Source: Thomasclavelia spiroformis DSM 1552 (lineage in GTDB: Bacteria > Bacillota_I > Bacilli_A > Erysipelotrichales > Coprobacillaceae). Taken from it: 64,000 nt of DNA. Both the position numbers and the translations under genes were made by a program. Positions 1-7,026 of the stretch are shown here, one piece after another. The notes under the pieces were generated by a model, which ran no database searches, was not told the DNA's origin, and was given only the letters and a program-made list of their open reading frames with translations. The stretch is from the NCBI RefSeq assembly GCF_025149465.1, contig NZ_CP102275.1, positions 2,305,596 to 2,369,595 on the forward strand. Reading direction: 5' to 3'. Numbering within the stretch: position 1 is the stretch's first letter; each line of letters opens with the position of its first letter.

Positions 1-1
1 A

Positions 2-217
2 AGTCCATTATTTCAAGGTCCTGCTAATACTAAGGAAAAAGAATTAGCTCAAAAAACTATTGAATATTATCGACGTTCTCCAGCAACATATGCATTATGG
101 TTTAAAAATCCTGGAACAAACGTTGTTTGCCCAGAAAAATTTTACGGCTATCTTGCAGGACGTTTTAAAAGCCATTGTTTTTATGATCCAGGCGAAGAGT
201 TAAGATGTGATTTTTAA
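2..217 (+). CDS. cwlJ: Spore cortex-lytic cell wall hydrolase CwlJ, C-terminal fragment
   Basis: An open frame enters from the left edge and ends at TAA 215-217, giving 71 residues. The tail reads like the end of the CwlJ/SleB hydrolase family, with SPATYALWFKNPG followed by a Cys and the late motif AGRFKSHCFYDP. CwlJ degrades spore cortex peptidoglycan during germination. The stop lies 34 bp before gerQ on the same strand, which repeats the cwlJ-gerQ pairing known from Bacillus, where GerQ is needed for CwlJ localisation. The catalytic part lies outside the window, so the assignment rests on the tail motif plus the neighbour. Confidence 0.78.
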   Translation, partial: SPLFQGPANTKEKELAQKTIEYYRRSPATYALWFKNPGTNVVCPEKFYGYLAGRFKSHCFYDPGEELRCDF

Positions 218-251
218 AATTTATTAGCATATTATTAAAAGGAGCGATAAA

Positions 252-587
252 ATGGATTATTTCGATGATTTAAACCCTTATCTTGTTCGACAACAAGAAA
301 ATCAAACAGAACCTGAACTACCACCAATTAATCCTGGTGCTGTTGGACAATCATATTTAGGCAATATACTTAAGCTAAATGTTGGTAAACTAGGTAAATT
401 TTATTTCACTTATAGCGACAGTGAAAAATGGCGTGATAAAAGTTATATTGGAATTGTAGAAGATGTTGGTAGAGACTATATTTTAATTAAAGATCCTAAT
501 AGTGAAAAACGCTTTTTATTAAGTTTTATTTATTTGCTATGGGTAGAATTTGATGAAGAATTAGATTTTCAATTTTCTTATCGCTAA
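252..587 (+). CDS. gerQ: Spore coat protein GerQ
   Basis: This 111-residue protein matches GerQ (YwdL). After a low-complexity, Pro/Gln-rich N-terminus of about 30 residues comes the family core: SYLGNILKLNVGK, then KWRDKSYIGIVEDVGRDY, then SEKRFLLSFIYLLWVEFDEE. GerQ is a coat protein that holds the cortex hydrolase CwlJ in place; in Bacillus it is crosslinked by transglutaminase. An AAGGAGCG ribosome site precedes the ATG. It follows the cwlJ end by 34 bp and is closed by a strong hairpin, so it is the last gene of a sporulation operon, presumably expressed in the mother cell. Confidence 0.92.
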   Translation: MDYFDDLNPYLVRQQENQTEPELPPINPGAVGQSYLGNILKLNVGKLGKFYFTYSDSEKWRDKSYIGIVEDVGRDYILIKDPNSEKRFLLSFIYLLWVEFDEELDFQFSYR

Positions 588-600
588 TTTTTCATTTATA

Positions 601-637
601 AATGTCAAATATTTATATATGGATATTTGACATTTTT
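601..637 (+). terminator. Terminator after gerQ, possibly bidirectional
   Basis: AATGTCAAATAT (601-612) pairs perfectly over 12 bp with 623-634, with a 10-nt loop and a short T run at 633-637. It lies between convergent genes. The other strand also has T-rich sequence after the hairpin, so it may stop the leftward transcript as well. Confidence 0.85.
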
Positions 638-673
638 ATATACTAAAAAGAATTTCACATAATAATGAAATTC

Positions 674-948
674 CTATTTACTTTTCATATATACAATAAA
701 ATTAAACACTATAACTATACACATTATCACAAATGCTATTTTAGAAATAAATGCTGATGTATCCAACAGCGCACTCCAATCTTGAATACTAACTAAATAA
801 TTATAATCATAAATTGTACAATACATAGCAAGTAATCCTGACGGTAAATTTAAACACTGTAACAATTTAACTTTTTTGTTTTTAAAATTAATGACATTAA
901 AGCTAAAACAATAGCAATTATTCCAAAAATTAAAATTATAAAAAACAT
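674..948 (-). pseudogene. Small two-helix membrane protein, apparently frameshifted
   Basis: The ATG at 948, preceded by AAGGA at 8 bp, starts a hydrophobic helix (MFFIILIFGIIAIVLALM) but that frame ends at 850. The overlapping frame then encodes a loop (LPSGLLAMYCTIYDYNYLVS) and a second helix (ISKIAFVIMCIVIVFNFIVY), ending at 674. Joined, the two frames would make a two-TM protein of about 90 residues. A single continuous frame also runs from 970, but its first 40 residues are poorly hydrophobic and it uses a worse ribosome site. I therefore read one indel near 850-880. I do not recognise the family. A real 98-residue protein starting at 970 is the alternative. Confidence 0.5.
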
Positions 949-974
949 TTTTAAATTCCTTCACTTCCATTAGT

Positions 975-1430
975 CTATTTACAATTCTTTTCCATTATAT
1001 AATTACTTAAATAAACATTATTTCGTATCACAACATTTTCCTTTACCACCTCATATCCTCTACTTTCAAAAAAAGGCTTTGCCGTAATAGAAGCATACGT
1101 AATAATCTTACAAGGTTTAACTTTCTTTTCTAATTCAACTAAAATCAAAGTTGCTATTTTCTTTCCTTGATAATCTTTATGAACATATAGTCTATCTAAA
1201 TAACCGGTTTTATCAATATCTCCAAATCCAACTATTATATTATTTTCTAAAGCAACAATAGTATAATTTTTTTTAAATGATTCATCCCATTGCTTTAAAT
1301 CAATATTCCCAGTTGCCCAAGCATCCAATTGTTTTTTTGAATAATCTTTGCTATTAATACTATGAACAGTATCATAAAATAATTGAGCTAAATATTTACA
1401 ATCTGTAGATTTATACTTTCGTATGATCAT
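975..1430 (-). CDS. GNAT family N-acetyltransferase
   Basis: A 151-residue single-domain GNAT protein. It opens with the usual beta strand (MIIRKYKSTDCKYLAQLFYD), has the core strand ENNIIVGFGDID and the acetyl-CoA loop YVHKDYQGKKIATLIL at about 85-105, and ends in a PFFESRGYEVV segment typical of YafP-like members. The substrate cannot be told from sequence. It lies 10 bp downstream of folC and is probably the last gene of the leftward run that begins with the esterase gene. Confidence 0.88.
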   Translation of the reverse strand: MIIRKYKSTDCKYLAQLFYDTVHSINSKDYSKKQLDAWATGNIDLKQWDESFKKNYTIVALENNIIVGFGDIDKTGYLDRLYVHKDYQGKKIATLILVELEKKVKPCKIITYASITAKPFFESRGYEVVKENVVIRNNVYLSNYIMEKNCK

Positions 1431-1440
1431 TTAATTTCTC

Positions 1441-2601
1441 CTATCTTATTTTTGGATTTTCTTTTAGATATTTACGTACTTCACTAATAAAATGTAAAGA
1501 ACCTGTTACAACAATATTTTTATAATTACCAATTAATTTATTTAATATATCTTTATAATTAATATCATCTGAATTTAAGCGTTCGTCATCAAAACTAACT
1601 TGGATCAGTGGATATTCTATCAACAATGCCTTCATTTCACAAACATCTTTATCACTTAAAGCACTAAAAACAATTACAATGTCCTCTAATTTTTGATCTT
1701 TTATTGTTTTTTTCAGTGCTAAAATACCATCAACATTATGTGCTCCATCTAAATAAATACTTCCAAATTTTTCAAACCTTCCAGGCCAATTAAAACAATC
1801 GATTGCTTGTTGGACAAGCTCTTTATCCAAATCAATTAGATAATTACATACATTTATTGCTAAAACTACATTTTTTACTTGATAACTTCCACCTGTTTTT
1901 AACACATATTCATTAGATAAGCAATTAAAAACATATGGATAATTAACCTCTTTAACATCACAAACATACAATTGACTATCATTAGTTTTACATACCTCTT
2001 TAAAAATATCGACTATTTCTTTGTTACTTTCGGTAGTAAAACATGGTTTTCTTGATTTAATAATACCAGCCTTATGTCTTGCAATCTCATCCAAACTATT
2101 TCCTAACATAAATTGATGATCATATCCAATATTAGTTATAACACTACAAATACTATCAATTACATTTGTTTTATCACATAAACCACCAATTCCCGTTTCA
2201 ATAATTCGATAATCTAAATCCAATTCATCAAAATAACGCAACATAATCAATACATCAATTTCAAACATTGATAAATTTTCTTTTTTTATTATATCTTCTA
2301 ATTCATTAATTATTTTAAGCAATTTATCATCACTAATCATATTACCATTAACACAAATTCTATCATTGTGAACAATCATATATGGTGATGTAAAGGTACC
2401 AACTGTATAACCATGTTTCATTAATATTTCTTTTATAAAATTAACGGTTGAGCCTTTTCCATTAGTACCAGCAATATGAATCATATTTTTTTGTTTTACA
2501 TTAAAACTATATTTAGTAACTATTTCTTGAAATTGTTCAAAAGTTCTTTTAACTCTTTTCGATTCAATATAATCTAGGGCTTCTTTAATATCATTAAACA
2601 T
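1441..2601 (-). CDS. folC: Folylpolyglutamate synthase / dihydrofolate synthase
   Basis: FolC adds glutamate to folates (and in bifunctional forms makes dihydrofolate from dihydropteroate) with ATP, a Mur-ligase-type reaction in the cytoplasm. The P-loop is HIAGTNGKGST near residue 48 and is followed by GTFTSPYM. Later Mur-ligase elements are ETGIGGLCDKTN, NIGYDHQ and the C-terminal YLDGAHNVDG. An upstream in-frame TTG exists at 2619, but I prefer the ATG at 2601, which overlaps the ung stop (ATGTTTAA) and gives 386 residues. Neither has a good ribosome site, which fits translational coupling to ung. Confidence 0.93.
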   Translation of the reverse strand: MFNDIKEALDYIESKRVKRTFEQFQEIVTKYSFNVKQKNMIHIAGTNGKGSTVNFIKEILMKHGYTVGTFTSPYMIVHNDRICVNGNMISDDKLLKIINELEDIIKKENLSMFEIDVLIMLRYFDELDLDYRIIETGIGGLCDKTNVIDSICSVITNIGYDHQFMLGNSLDEIARHKAGIIKSRKPCFTTESNKEIVDIFKEVCKTNDSQLYVCDVKEVNYPYVFNCLSNEYVLKTGGSYQVKNVVLAINVCNYLIDLDKELVQQAIDCFNWPGRFEKFGSIYLDGAHNVDGILALKKTIKDQKLEDIVIVFSALSDKDVCEMKALLIEYPLIQVSFDDERLNSDDINYKDILNKLIGNYKNIVVTGSLHFISEVRKYLKENPKIR

Positions 2602-3253
2602 TTTCAATCTGCCAATCAATTGGTGTCATATTATTCTTAATCAAAAAATCATTTGCTTTACTAAAAGGTTTAGACCCAAAAAAACCACGATGTGCTGAAA
2701 GAGGAGATGGATGGGCACTCTCTAAAACTAAGTGTCTACTAGTATCAATGTATTGTTTTTTACTACGAGCGTTATTTCCCCATAAAATAAATACCATTGG
2801 CTTTTCACGTCTATTTAACGCTTTTACAATATTTAATGTAAAAATTTCCCAACCAATACCCGCATGACTATTAGCTTTTCCTTCTTCCACTGTTAAAACA
2901 TTATTCAACAACAAGACTCCTTGTTTAGCCCATTTAGTTAAATCTCCATGATTAGGAATAAATGTATTAACATCATCTTTTAATTCTTTGTAAATATTAA
3001 CAAGACTTGGTGGTATTTTAACTCCTGGATAGACACTAAATGCTAAACCATTAGCTTGATGAAGTTCATGATATGGATCTTGACCTAAAATAACAACTTT
3101 TACATCTTCATAATCACAAAGATTCAAAGCTCTAAAAATATTTTGACGTGGTGGAAATATTGTTTTATGCAAATACTCGTTTTCAACATAACTATGTAAT
3201 TTTTTATAATAATCTTGTTCAAATTCAACAGCTACAATATCTTTAAATCTCAT
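2594..3253 (-). CDS. ung: Uracil-DNA glycosylase
   Basis: A 219-residue family-1 UDG that removes uracil from DNA in base excision repair. The water-activating loop GQDPYHELHQANGLAFS has the catalytic Asp at residue 59. The DNA-intercalation loop HPSPLSAHRGF is near 181-191, and LLLNNVLTVEEGKANSH lies between them. Length is normal. It overlaps the upstream HAD gene by 11 bp and folC by 8 bp, so it is inside the operon. Confidence 0.97.
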   Translation of the reverse strand: MRFKDIVAVEFEQDYYKKLHSYVENEYLHKTIFPPRQNIFRALNLCDYEDVKVVILGQDPYHELHQANGLAFSVYPGVKIPPSLVNIYKELKDDVNTFIPNHGDLTKWAKQGVLLLNNVLTVEEGKANSHAGIGWEIFTLNIVKALNRREKPMVFILWGNNARSKKQYIDTSRHLVLESAHPSPLSAHRGFFGSKPFSKANDFLIKNNMTPIDWQIENV

Positions 3254-4073
3254 TGAATATATACCTCTCTATCACTTCGGCAACAACGCCCTCATTATTA
3301 TCAGCCATAGTAACATAATCACAAATATTTTTAACATCTTCAGCTGCATTATTTGCTCCTACAGCTAATCCTGATGCCTTTAACATTGAAATATCGTTGT
3401 AATTATCACCTATTGCAATTGTATCTTTAATATCAATCCCTAATTTATTTGCTAAATCAATTAACCCTTTTCCTTTATCAATACCTAAGGCATTAAATTC
3501 CATATATTGATTAGAAGAATAACTAACAGTTACACACCCTTCTACTATTAAACTTAATTCTTTTTCTAAACGCATCAAAAAGTTTAAATCATTACTTTGA
3601 TAAAGCATTTTACATATTGGTTTGTCTTTTAAAAATTCAATATCTGGTTTTTCAAAATAAACAGCATCTATTCTTTGTCGTTTTAACTTTTGTTTTTGAT
3701 CATCATCAGCATTATAAATATATACCGTATCAATTGTGTTAATAAACTGACAAACATTATACCTAAGCCCTGCTTGAAAAATTTCTTTTACTTTTTCAAA
3801 TGTCAAACCATTAAATTGAAAAATTTTATTATCTTTATTTTCACTAAGTACTGCCCCATTAAAAGAAATAACATATTCATCTTCAAGTTCATTTAAACCT
3901 AATTCTTCTAATTCATATCGTACTTGTTTAAAACCTCTTCCTGTCGCTAAAACAAATTTAATCCCATATTTTTCTCTTGCTTTTTTTATTGCATCACAAT
4001 TCTTTTTAGCAATTCTGTGATTATCATCCAATAAAGTCTCATCTAAATCACAAGCAATTAACTTATATACCAT
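3243..4073 (-). CDS. Cof-type HAD-IIB family phosphatase (copy 1)
   Basis: A 276-residue HAD phosphatase. Motif I is LIACDLDETLLDD, motif II is VLATGRG, and motifs III/IV give GIDKGKGL and AIGDNYNDISML. A C2 cap lies between them, as in sugar-phosphate or flavin-phosphate phosphatases of the Cof/YwpJ group. The true substrate is unknown. The next gene upstream is a clear paralogue with the same motif layout and abuts this one at 4073, so the two arose by tandem duplication. Confidence 0.9.
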   Translation of the reverse strand: MVYKLIACDLDETLLDDNHRIAKKNCDAIKKAREKYGIKFVLATGRGFKQVRYELEELGLNELEDEYVISFNGAVLSENKDNKIFQFNGLTFEKVKEIFQAGLRYNVCQFINTIDTVYIYNADDDQKQKLKRQRIDAVYFEKPDIEFLKDKPICKMLYQSNDLNFLMRLEKELSLIVEGCVTVSYSSNQYMEFNALGIDKGKGLIDLANKLGIDIKDTIAIGDNYNDISMLKASGLAVGANNAAEDVKNICDYVTMADNNEGVVAEVIERYIFNEI

Positions 4074-4894
4074 TAATTTTCCTCCAAAATAAATTTTTCA
4101 ATTACTTCCTTTACTGCGCCTTGATAATAATCTAGTTTCGTAACATAATTAGCTATCACTTTAATATCATCATTAGCACTACTAACACATGCACCTAAAT
4201 TAGCTCTTTTAATCATTTCTAAATCATTATAATTATCTCCTATTGCAATCGTATCTTCAATTTCTATTTCTAAATATTTAGCCAACCAGGATAATGCATT
4301 ACCCTTATTTACATTTAAAGCATTAAATTCCATATATCGATTAGAAGAATAACTTATCGCCACCCTTTTACATATATCTTCTTTAAATTCATCTTCTATC
4401 ATCTTTAAATATTTAATATTTTTATTTTGATAAATCATTTTAGCAATCGGTTGATCTTTTAATAATTCAAACTCTTTTTCATCAATTATCTTAAATTTAG
4501 CTTTTTGTCTAATTTTACGAGCTACTTCTTCTTCATTAGCATTATATATATAACACATATCTAATGTAAAAATTAAAACACAAACATCATAATTTTTAGC
4601 CCTGTTAAACAATTCTTTTACATCTTCAAACAAAATGCTTTCAAAATTTAAAATACGATGATTTTTATTTTCAACTATTAATGCACCATTAAAACAAATA
4701 GAATACTCATTTTCTTTTTCATAAGTGCCAATTTCTTTTAAAATATCAAAAATCATATTATATGATCTTCCTGTTGCTACAACAAATTTAACTCCTTTAT
4801 CTCGGGCCTTTTTAATCGCTTCACAATTAAAATAAGGAACATGATGATCTACTAATAGAGTTTCATCCAAATCTGATAACATTAATTTATACAT
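4073..4894 (-). CDS. Cof-type HAD-IIB family phosphatase (copy 2)
   Basis: A paralogue of the gene at 3243-4073, 273 residues from the ATG at 4894. A GTG lies 6 bp further upstream, but AGGAG sits 5 bp before the ATG and includes that GTG, so ATG is the better start. Motifs are LMLSDLDETLLVDH, VVATGRSY, NVNKGNAL and AIGDNYNDLEMI, with a C2 cap. Shared stretches with copy 1, such as ISYSSN-YMEFNALN, lie in and after the cap. Substrate unknown. Confidence 0.9.
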   Translation of the reverse strand: MYKLMLSDLDETLLVDHHVPYFNCEAIKKARDKGVKFVVATGRSYNMIFDILKEIGTYEKENEYSICFNGALIVENKNHRILNFESILFEDVKELFNRAKNYDVCVLIFTLDMCYIYNANEEEVARKIRQKAKFKIIDEKEFELLKDQPIAKMIYQNKNIKYLKMIEDEFKEDICKRVAISYSSNRYMEFNALNVNKGNALSWLAKYLEIEIEDTIAIGDNYNDLEMIKRANLGACVSSANDDIKVIANYVTKLDYYQGAVKEVIEKFILEEN

Positions 4895-4906
4895 AATCAC
4901 TCCTAA

Positions 4907-5683
4907 CTAGCGATAAAATAAATCCATAAAAATCGGGACTCTTTGACGCCATTGCTCTTCATTATGACAAGCATCTTCAAAAAATCTCACGTTAATTCTA
5001 TCACTTTTTTCAATTAATTTATTATAAATAATTTCATTACTTTCATAATAAATTTTACTTATATAATCATCTCCATTTCCCTCATTTCCACCTAAATCCA
5101 TATAAAAACACTCAATTGAACTTAAATCACTTTTTTCAATCAATTCACAAAACTCTTTTATATAAAACCAATAAGCACTTGAAAGAGATGCCGTCTTTTT
5201 AAAAATATATCCATACTTGATTGCAGCATATGTAGTAATAATTCCTCCCATCGAACTTCCCACCATAGCACAATCATCTTTATCGGTTGGAAAATGATTA
5301 TCAATATATGGTTTTAACTGCTTAACAATAAAACGAATATATTTGTCTCCTTCACCACCAATTTTCAAATTCTCATTCCCATATTCCATTAATAAAATAT
5401 CTTTACTAATAGGCCATGGCCCATATTCATCTTCTCGTTTATGTAAAGTAAAATTGCATGGGATAGCAACCATAATTATATCTAAATTAACACTTTTTAC
5501 AAAATCATAAAATCCCCAACTAATCTTCATAAATGAATCTTCATCAAAAAAAGCATTTTGGCCATCGTTAATATACAAAACCGGATATCGTTTATTGCTT
5601 GTTTTATAATTATCTGGTATATATATCGTTATTTTTCTTGTTCTTCTTAAAGAACGCATATAAAAATTCTTTTCAACGAACAT
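4907..5683 (-). CDS. Esterase-D-like alpha/beta hydrolase
   Basis: A 258-residue protein of the putative esterase family (PF00756-like, as in Fes and antigen 85). It has YPVLYINDGQNAFF early, the nucleophile elbow MVGSSMGGIITTYAA near residue 140, and a C-terminal Asp/His region (MDLGGNEGNGD and ACHNEEQWRQR) that fits the catalytic triad. There is no signal peptide, so it should be cytoplasmic. It is the first gene of a leftward run of six genes. Substrate unknown. Confidence 0.85.
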   Translation of the reverse strand: MFVEKNFYMRSLRRTRKITIYIPDNYKTSNKRYPVLYINDGQNAFFDEDSFMKISWGFYDFVKSVNLDIIMVAIPCNFTLHKREDEYGPWPISKDILLMEYGNENLKIGGEGDKYIRFIVKQLKPYIDNHFPTDKDDCAMVGSSMGGIITTYAAIKYGYIFKKTASLSSAYWFYIKEFCELIEKSDLSSIECFYMDLGGNEGNGDDYISKIYYESNEIIYNKLIEKSDRINVRFFEDACHNEEQWRQRVPIFMDLFYR

Positions 5684-5770
5684 ATTTTTCCTCCAATTAA
5701 AATCAGATTTAGAATTTAAAATTGATAAATATTTTATAAATCATCAAACATAATTTTATGATCTATCACT

Positions 5771-5797
5771 TAATAAAAATAAGCACAACGTGCTTAT
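5771..5797 (-). terminator. Terminator of the yabP-yabQ-divIC operon
   Basis: On the minus strand ATAAGCAC (5797-5790) pairs with GTGCTTAT (5786-5779) around a 3-nt loop and is followed by TTTTTATT. The stem overlaps the divIC stop codon. Confidence 0.85.
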
Positions 5798-6081
5798 CAT
5801 TTGACCTCAGGTATAATTGAAACTTGTTCTCCTTCACGAGTAAAAACATAATTTTCACGGGCATAACGTGCTACATAATCATCATCATTCAATAATTCAA
5901 TTTCATTTTTCAACATTTCTCGTTCTTCTTCAATAGTTTCTTTTTGTTTTTTTACATCTGCCAGCTCATTTTTTCGCTGATAAACATTCATAAAACTATT
6001 AACTAGTATAAAGATTAAAGCACAACCACCAATCATGCACAAGAACCCTTTAATTGTTTTAAAAAATAATCTAGCGTTCAT
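5797..6081 (-). CDS. divIC: Septum formation initiator DivIC (FtsB-like)
   Basis: A 94-residue bitopic protein: a short cytoplasmic N-terminus, one TM helix at about 13-33, then a coiled coil (ADVKKQKETIEEEREMLKNE) and the family end motif DDDYVARYARENYVF. DivIC acts with FtsL and DivIB in the divisome. The gene overlaps yabQ by 4 bp; the order yabP-yabQ-divIC is the same as in Bacillus and Clostridium, which supports both this call and those of its neighbours. Confidence 0.92.
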   Translation of the reverse strand: MNARLFFKTIKGFLCMIGGCALIFILVNSFMNVYQRKNELADVKKQKETIEEEREMLKNEIELLNDDDYVARYARENYVFTREGEQVSIIPEVK

Positions 6082-6461
6082 CTTATCACCCTCTTTATGT
6101 GTTTTATTATACCATCAACTTTCCTAAAAAGAAATAACATCGGTCTTAAAATATATTTTATCATTCGAATTATCAATTCAATTAAATAATACATATAATA
6201 ACTATAATAATTCAAATATAAGATATACCCAATTAATATACATACAAAAAAATACATTCTAATTACACCATTATTAATTTTAAACAAACCTAAATAATAT
6301 ATATATCCAAATAATATTCCTATAGTTATTTGAATAACAATTCTTATCAAACGTTGATGATATTTATAAAACATTCGGTTAATAAGACTATATGCAAAAG
6401 TAAAAACAAAGCCAAAAACAAGTGAATATCCAATCACTTGTATCTGTTCAACCAAATTCAT
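6078..6461 (-). CDS. yabQ: Spore cortex biosynthesis protein YabQ
   Basis: A 127-residue, very hydrophobic protein with about four TM segments and a basic tail (FRKVDGIIKHIKRVIR), which is the YabQ layout. YabQ is a mother-cell membrane protein needed for cortex formation. It overlaps yabP by 1 bp and divIC by 4 bp, so translation is coupled. Sequence conservation in this family is low, and much of the weight comes from gene order. Confidence 0.88.
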   Translation of the reverse strand: MNLVEQIQVIGYSLVFGFVFTFAYSLINRMFYKYHQRLIRIVIQITIGILFGYIYYLGLFKINNGVIRMYFFVCILIGYILYLNYYSYYMYYLIELIIRMIKYILRPMLFLFRKVDGIIKHIKRVIR

Positions 6462-6760
6462 TATTTAAGCAATTTATTAAAAACACTTTCTTTTGCTTTA
6501 GGATTCTTTTTATTGGAAACATATGAAATCGAATCAATATTCCCCTTTATACTAACTTCGCATTTTTCCTGATCTAAACGAATCAAAGAAAGATCAGTTC
6601 CAGTTATATTCAAAAAACCTAATGAAGTTTCAATTAAAAATTCTAAAGAATCAAAACTTTCAATATTCTTAACCCCAGTTAATTCAATACTTTTTCGATC
6701 TTTTAAATAAACATTATGATAAGGCGTATGTTCAAATCGTATATTGTTATTATTATCCAT
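6461..6760 (-). CDS. yabP: Sporulation protein YabP
   Basis: A 99-residue protein of the YabP/YqfC family. It shows the family pattern of a beta-rich core: HNVYLKDRKSIELTGVKNIESFD, then FLIETSLGFLNITGTDLSL, then a positively charged end. YabP is produced in the mother cell and needed for spore formation. GGAGG precedes the ATG at 6760 by 7 bp, and a sigma-E-like promoter lies just upstream. Confidence 0.92.
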   Translation of the reverse strand: MDNNNNIRFEHTPYHNVYLKDRKSIELTGVKNIESFDSLEFLIETSLGFLNITGTDLSLIRLDQEKCEVSIKGNIDSISYVSNKKNPKAKESVFNKLLK

Positions 6761-6777
6761 ATAATTACCTCCAATAA

Positions 6778-6806
6778 ATAATATGAATCATCAGCATTAA
6801 ATATTC
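6778..6806 (-). promoter_or_regulatory. Candidate sigma-E promoter of yabP
   Basis: Minus strand: GAATATT (6806-6800), a 14-bp spacer, then CATATTAT (6785-6778). This matches the sigma-E -35 consensus (kmATATT) exactly and keeps CATA and the final T of the -10 (CATACANT). It lies 18 bp before the yabP start. yabP is sigma-E dependent in Bacillus. The assignment is by consensus only. Confidence 0.6.
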
Positions 6807-6984
6807 AAAAAAGTACCAATTTATTTTAATTTCTTTTTTCTATTTTGATATTTAATTAATATTTCAGATTCACTATTATTCAGCTTAATAGCTAAAATAT
6901 TTGTATCATTCAAATTAATGAAAAATCTCACATCACTTTGATTAATAATATAAAATTATTTTAAAACATAAAAACAAATGATAT

Positions 6985-7019
6985 AACAAAATAAAAGAAG
7001 TAGCCTAAACTACTTCTTT
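6985..7019 (-). terminator. Terminator of the GH3 gene
   Basis: Minus strand AAAGAAGTAG (7019-7010) pairs over 10 bp with CTACTTCTTT (7003-6994), loop of 6, followed by TATTTTG. The stem is almost the same as the one behind the GH20 gene (9841-9866). Confidence 0.85.
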
Positions 7020-7026
7020 AAATACA

